From the NCBI GenBank assembly GCA_035634255.1, contig DASQDI010000155.1, positions 1 through 43,993 on the forward strand: 43,993 bases of DNA, in the 5' to 3' direction. How positions within the stretch are numbered: the first letter of the stretch is position 1; each line of letters starts with the position of its first letter. The notes below the pieces were generated by a model. The model had not been told where the DNA came from, ran no database searches, and worked only from the letters and a program-made list of their open reading frames with translations. The DNA comes from DATLMR01 sp035634255. Its GTDB lineage: Bacteria > Acidobacteriota > Blastocatellia > UBA7656. Positions 40,246 to 43,993 of the stretch are shown here, piece after piece. Made by a program: the position numbers and the translations under genes.

Positions 40246-42045
40246 CTACGGCCTCCGGAGCCTCAAATCCTCGTCGGTGAGTCTCGGCGTCCTGCTCCGC
40301 CCCCTGCCTCGCGCGGGCCCCGTCACACTCCCCCCGCTGAGAGAGGCCGGGTTGCTTTTCGTCATCGAATTCAAAGCCATGAAAGCGAAGCTCACGGGCA
40401 CGCGCATCTCGAGCATGATCCCGTCCTCGTCGTGCTTCATCGACACCGCGAGCGGGGCGCGCGCCGGGGCGGAAGCCTCCGCCAGCCCCGGATACAGCTT
40501 CGCCGCTTCGGTCTGCAATACCTCCTGCAACTTCCCCGACACCCTCGACGAGACGAACACCTGCATCATCGACGGGCGAGGCTCCCCCATCGCGGAGCGG
40601 AACTCGGGCGAAGAGCCGAGGGACGTGCCGAGCGCGCGCGCGTCGAGCGCTCGGCGGATGTCGTTGAGGCTGCCCCCGGCTATCAGGAACCCGCTGCTCA
40701 CCGTGTAGGCGATGTCGTTCCGGTAGTTGATGCGGGCCCCCCTGTGATAGGCCTGCGCGAGCGGCCTCGCCGCGCCGCCCGGAGGGTTGATCAGTTTCGT
40801 GATCAGTTTCTCGAACCTACCCGGGTCTTTCAGCGCGAGCATGAACATGAAGCGGAACGGCTGAGCCTTCGACCGCGCGCGCGCGCCTTTGGGCGCGGGG
40901 GCGATGAGGCCGTCGAGGTTGCTCAGGCTGACGGCCACCTCGTTGCCGAGGGTCGGCAGCAAGTCGTCCCTGATACTCAGCCCGAGCGACGCCTCGATCA
41001 TCGCGAGCGGGTCGGCCGATTTTAAGGCCTGCGCCCCGTCCGCATGCGGGGAGGGCGGCATCGCCGCGCTCCCGAGCGTCAGGAAGAAGGACTGCATCAT
41101 TTCATAAATCTTCTCCCAGTCGAGCATCGCGTCGAGGAAGATGTCGCTGTCCGACGTTGCGAAGCTCTCGGCCGAAGACATGCCCATGCGGGTCGAAGTG
41201 AGCAGGGATGAAAAAATCCCCTTCTTCTGTTTTCGGCCGAATAACATCAACGCCCGCAGGCTCGCGGTCTCCCCGCGCAGGGACCCGCCCATGGCCACCG
41301 CGTAAGGCATGCCGTTTATCGCCGCGAGCGCCCCGGCCACGTAAGCCGGATTCTCCGGGCCGTCCACCCCCGCGGGCCACGGCCCCGCCACCGAGCCGAG
41401 TTCGATGAAAGCGAAGAACGGGTCCGCGCTGAAACGCGAGCGCGCCTTGAGGAATTCCTGGTCCTCCGCGAGTGTCGAGCCGCCTCCCGCTTCCGTGATC
41501 CGCGCGACCGCCCCCTTCGTCCCCGCCGTGACGATTGCCCCCTGAACGCTCACGTCCATCTCCGCCGAGCCCGCGAGAAGGAGCCGCGAAATGTCCGCCC
41601 CGAGCTTGTCTGCTTCCGTCGAGTTCATGGCCTCGATCAGCAGGGCCGCGCCCCCGCCCCCATAGCCGGCCACCGCGAGCCGCGAGCTTGAAAGCCGGGC
41701 GAAGTGGGCCATCACGAATCCCGAGAGGTCGACGCTCGCGATGCCCTTTTTCCCCGGCGCGATCATCTTCGCGAAAGGGGCCAGGGCCCCCGCTGACCGG
41801 GCCAGTTCGCCCAACCCTCCGTTGCGGACCTCCACATAAAACGAGAGGTCGTCGCGCGCGATCATAGAGTCCAGCGTCGTCGGAGCCGCCAGTCCCGAGC
41901 CGCTTTCCGGGTAGACCGGCGCGGGCTCGGGAGCCGCGGCGGCGCTTATTCGGCGCGGGCGCATTTCCAGTGATTGAGACATCGCACTTTGGGCCGGCAG
42001 GGCGACACATAGTGCGAGAGCTATGAAGGCGGTCATGGCTTTCAT
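40246..42045 (-). CDS. Large secreted protein of unknown function
   Basis: The 599-residue protein has a signal peptide (MKAMTAFIALALCVALPAQS, cleavage near SMS) followed by an Ala/Gly/Pro-rich outer region. It contains DLSFYVEVRNGGLGELARSA, LAVAGYGGGGAALLIEAM and FFAFIELGSVAG, and ends with an Arg-rich Gly tail. No catalytic motif, membrane anchor or repeat stands out. DUF3352-like secreted proteins have a similar layout (alternating beta strands and helices), but I am not certain of the family. ATG 42045 has AGGAGAACC upstream. It is a single-gene unit convergent with the aldolase-like gene (16 bases between stops). Confidence 0.8.
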   Translation of the reverse strand: MKAMTAFIALALCVALPAQSAMSQSLEMRPRRISAAAAPEPAPVYPESGSGLAAPTTLDSMIARDDLSFYVEVRNGGLGELARSAGALAPFAKMIAPGKKGIASVDLSGFVMAHFARLSSSRLAVAGYGGGGAALLIEAMNSTEADKLGADISRLLLAGSAEMDVSVQGAIVTAGTKGAVARITEAGGGSTLAEDQEFLKARSRFSADPFFAFIELGSVAGPWPAGVDGPENPAYVAGALAAINGMPYAVAMGGSLRGETASLRALMLFGRKQKKGIFSSLLTSTRMGMSSAESFATSDSDIFLDAMLDWEKIYEMMQSFFLTLGSAAMPPSPHADGAQALKSADPLAMIEASLGLSIRDDLLPTLGNEVAVSLSNLDGLIAPAPKGARARSKAQPFRFMFMLALKDPGRFEKLITKLINPPGGAARPLAQAYHRGARINYRNDIAYTVSSGFLIAGGSLNDIRRALDARALGTSLGSSPEFRSAMGEPRPSMMQVFVSSRVSGKLQEVLQTEAAKLYPGLAEASAPARAPLAVSMKHDEDGIMLEMRVPVSFAFMALNSMTKSNPASLSGGSVTGPARGRGRSRTPRLTDEDLRLRRP

Positions 42046-42399
42046 CCCGGTTCTCCTAATGAGGCATGGGGTATCGATTGATTAATCGATGATGTGATCG
42101 TTGATCGAATGGAGGGGCAGGACGGGAAGCTCCGCGACATCTATTCAAGTGTCAGGCCGGATAATATCACAAGCCAAAAAACGGCGGAACAGTAATCTAC
42201 CTCCTCACCTTATGGTCTGCGAAAAACACCAAATGGTTCGTAATTCATCAGGCAACGTTTGGCGGGAGTTTCGTAACCTGCTTTCATTAAAAGCATTCCT
42301 GCCCGAGGGGTGAATCGAGGATCGCCGGCACGCCCGTTGCGGTTATATTATGTCGCGGCCCGAAGCCGCATAGCTCATTTGACGAACGGAGGATGGGAG
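42046..42399. other. 354-base gap with an operator-like inverted repeat
   Basis: ATCGATT (42073-42079) and AATCGAT (42084-42090) form an inverted repeat about 30 bases upstream of the 599-residue gene's start, in a stretch of repeated ATCG words; it may be an operator. A -10-like TATATT (42344-42349) and a small GCGGC/GCCGC hairpin (42355-42369) precede the small secreted gene at 42400. No other gene is convincing; the only longer open frame (42101-42313, plus) lacks a ribosome site. Confidence 0.45.
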
Positions 42400-42756
42400 A
42401 TGCTAAGTCTTAATAAAAAATTTTTTGCTATGACTCTGGGCCTTCTGTTGATGTTTGCAGCCGCGATGCCCGCGAGCGCGCAGTGGCGGAACCGGGAGTG
42501 GCGCGACCGGGGCCTTTCTAAGAAAGAGAAGGCCGCTATAATCGGCGGCGGCGCGGCGGCCGGCGTGGCTCTTGGCGCGCTGCTCGGCGGCAAGAAGGGC
42601 GCGATCATCGGCGGAGTCCTCGGGGCCGGCGGGGGCACTGGCTACGTAGTGCTGAAGGACAGGAATGACGACAGAGACCGCGATGGCTACTACGGCCGCG
42701 GTAATTACCGCTACCGCGACGGCTACCGCTCGTCCCGCCGGGACCGGCGCTGGTAG
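42400..42756 (+). CDS. Small secreted glycine-zipper protein
   Basis: From ATG 42400 (GGAGGATGGGAG immediately upstream) the protein has 118 residues. It has a signal peptide (FFAMTLGLLLMFAAAMPASA, cleavage near residue 27) and a mature start WRNREWRDRG. A glycine-zipper segment follows (AAIIGGGAAAGVALGALLGG and GAIIGGVLGAGGGTGY), then an Arg/Tyr/Asp-rich tail. Glycine zippers of this type often insert in or span the outer membrane, as in some lipoproteins and porin-associated proteins. There is no lipobox. An upstream in-frame start is ruled out by the strong ribosome site here. Confidence 0.85.
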   Translation: MLSLNKKFFAMTLGLLLMFAAAMPASAQWRNREWRDRGLSKKEKAAIIGGGAAAGVALGALLGGKKGAIIGGVLGAGGGTGYVVLKDRNDDRDRDGYYGRGNYRYRDGYRSSRRDRRW

Positions 42757-42776
42757 TCTCTAAAACAACAGAGTTC

Positions 42777-42833
42777 GGGCCGCGCACGGCAAAGACGAGT
42801 CGTCTTCAAAGAGACGCATCGAGTGCGCGGCCC
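42777..42833. terminator. Long nested hairpin between two convergent genes
   Basis: GGGCCGCGCAC (42777-42787) pairs perfectly with GTGCGCGGCCC (42823-42833). Inside lies a smaller stem AAGAC/GTCTT (42792-42796 with 42802-42806). It sits between the small secreted gene (plus, ends 42756) and lpxK (minus, ends 42843), so it probably stops both. Confidence 0.75.
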
Positions 42834-42842
42834 CTCGTATTT

Positions 42843-43937
42843 TCAGGGGCGGGGGCGACCCAGAACAATCGTCCTCAGGAGCAGGCTCTTGAGCCTCACC
42901 TCGTCGTCGCTTTGAAGCTCCAGCCGCGCCGCGTAGATCGGCACTTCGCCCGGCTCGATCCCCTCTAACCTGATCGCGTCTTTCTCGGTCGTGACTATCA
43001 GGTCGGCCCCCGCGTCACGCGCCCTTTCGGTCACGCGGTCTACGTCTTCCTGAGCGAATGCGTAGTGGTCGGGGAAGAAGCTCTCCTCCACCACGTTCAT
43101 CCCTATCTGCACGAGGTCGCCCGCGAAGGCTTGCGGGTTCCCGATGCCGCAAAGCGCGACGGCGTTCCACCCGAGGAATTGACTCGGTTCGTACACCTCC
43201 CCGGTCTTCAGATGGCGCAGGCCGGTGATCGACGCGGAGAAGTAGAGTATCGGAATCTTTTCCCCGCATGAGTACCTGATGATGGCATGCAATTGCCCCT
43301 GATCGAAAGACCGGTCGGCCCGCGTGACTATGACCACGTCGGCCCTCCTGAGCCCGTAGAGCGGCTCTCGCAAGCGCCCGAAGGGGACCATCTCGAAGCC
43401 TCCGAATGGGTCCGTGGCGTCGAGAAGCAGGATGTTCAGATTGCGCGCGAGCTTCAAATGCTGGTAGCCGTCGTCAAGGATCAGCACGTCCGACGAGTAC
43501 TCGCGCTCCGCCCACGAGCCGCCCGCCGTTCGGTCTTTATCTACGATCACCGGGACGCCCGGAACAGCGCGCGCGAGCATCACCGGCTCGTCTCCGAACT
43601 CCTCGTACGAGGGGGCCGGGGCGGCCGGAGCCCCCTGCCCGCCGGCGGCCCCCGAGTTGAGCAGACGCCGGCCTTCGGACTTGCGCCCGTAGCCTCTGGT
43701 CAACACGGCGACCGAGTGGCCCTCTTCTTTCAGGTACCGCGCGATGTACTCGACGAGAGGGGTCTTGCCCGTGCCTCCCACGGTGATGTTGCCGACGCTA
43801 ATGACCGTGCCTCCGAGCCGGGCGGGCGTCAGGTAGCCGGTCTCGTAGGCGGCGACCCTGAGGCGGACCAGCAATTCATAAAACTTCGCCGGGAACCACA
43901 GCAGAGCCCGCTTCAACTTTTTTTCTTTCCCGATCAA
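42843..43937 (-). CDS. lpxK: Tetraacyldisaccharide 4'-kinase
   Basis: The 364-residue protein is LpxK over its full length. It opens with an N-terminal membrane-associated helix (KRALLWFPAKFYELLVRLR) and a P-loop VGGTGKTP (53-60). Conserved RGYGRKS and DEPVMLAR follow, then DDGYQHLKLARNLNILLLDA and GRLREPLYGLRRADVVIVTR split by short gaps, and later TTEKDAIRL. It phosphorylates the 4' position of the lipid A disaccharide to give lipid IVA, showing a lipopolysaccharide-type outer membrane. The start is TTG 43937, overlapping the stop of the upstream gene (TTGA), so the two are cotranscribed. Confidence 0.95.
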   Translation of the reverse strand: MIGKEKKLKRALLWFPAKFYELLVRLRVAAYETGYLTPARLGGTVISVGNITVGGTGKTPLVEYIARYLKEEGHSVAVLTRGYGRKSEGRRLLNSGAAGGQGAPAAPAPSYEEFGDEPVMLARAVPGVPVIVDKDRTAGGSWAEREYSSDVLILDDGYQHLKLARNLNILLLDATDPFGGFEMVPFGRLREPLYGLRRADVVIVTRADRSFDQGQLHAIIRYSCGEKIPILYFSASITGLRHLKTGEVYEPSQFLGWNAVALCGIGNPQAFAGDLVQIGMNVVEESFFPDHYAFAQEDVDRVTERARDAGADLIVTTEKDAIRLEGIEPGEVPIYAARLELQSDDEVRLKSLLLRTIVLGRPRP

Positions 43938-43993
43938 GGATTTTCGCCCCCGACTCGATTGAGGGCCTCGCGAATCCCCGCGACCGCGCGCGC
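43934..43993 (-). CDS. C-terminal end of the gene upstream of lpxK
   Basis: The minus-strand frame is open from the window edge to TGA at 43934-43936 and gives 19 residues (ARAVAGIREALNRVGGENP). The stop overlaps the lpxK start. A Kdo transferase or another lipid A gene often lies before lpxK, but the fragment is too short to identify. Confidence 0.65.
   Translation of the reverse strand, partial: ARAVAGIREALNRVGGENP

Noticed and set aside
1..43993. CRISPR array, rRNA or insertion sequence
   Set aside because: No regularly spaced direct repeats, rRNA-like conserved stretches or transposase frames were seen on either strand.

Overview
The window is high-GC chromosomal DNA of a Gram-negative bacterium. 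The gene families point to an Acidobacteriota member, possibly class Blastocatellia. These include a permease of the acidobacterial duplicated-orphan type (ADOP), secreted M28 peptidase, lamin-tail/IPT proteins, Gly-linker TonB proteins, a split ATP synthase cluster, LpxK and CIRCE-controlled groESL. The placement is an inference from gene style; no marker gene for taxonomy is present.

Left end (1-2150): about 2.1 kb of clearly AT-richer DNA with a compact set of small minus-strand genes. In transcription order these are an unknown 91-residue protein, a secreted 10-cysteine protein, a 47-residue peptide with the leader and core signatures of a microviridin-type graspetide precursor (1183-1326), a phage-type replication-module protein, and an RNase H gene overlapping it by ATGA but carrying two apparent frameshifts. 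The cysteine-rich gene and the microviridin-like gene are preceded by near-identical promoters (AAAGTAATTGACAT, then an AGTATCTTTGC block at the same distance). The replication gene has its own promoter and a leader with two hairpins whose loops are complementary. Two perfect DnaA-box sequences lie here. No ATP-grasp ligase is present in the window. This is the most novel part.

2188-9742: an ADOP-type permease (minus), then an F-type ATP synthase cluster b'-b-delta-alpha-gamma (plus) without a, c, beta or epsilon, and a VanZ-like membrane protein. 9768-16479 (minus): M28 peptidase with a PqqD-like tail, a family 2 glycosyltransferase with a fused N-terminal carboxypeptidase-regulatory-like domain, a Pro/Gly-tailed membrane protein, a DUF2085 protein and GlpX.

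16763-27567 (mostly plus): a giant LTD/IPT secreted protein, a YCF48-like lipoprotein, two paralogous TonB-like proteins, a roadblock-like protein (minus), an ECF sigma/anti-sigma pair and phosphate acetyltransferase. 27595-29761: groES-groEL with an almost ideal sigma-70 promoter overlapped by a CIRCE operator and a strong bidirectional terminator.

29774-38758: a YbbAP-type ABC exporter divergent from a TesA-like GDSL lipoprotein, with start codons sharing two bases, then a MoxR-DUF58-transglutaminase operon. 38907-43993: cyclase-family hydrolase, a KDPG-aldolase-fold protein lacking the Schiff-base lysine, a secreted 599-residue unknown, a small glycine-zipper secreted protein, and LpxK with the tail of the gene upstream of it.
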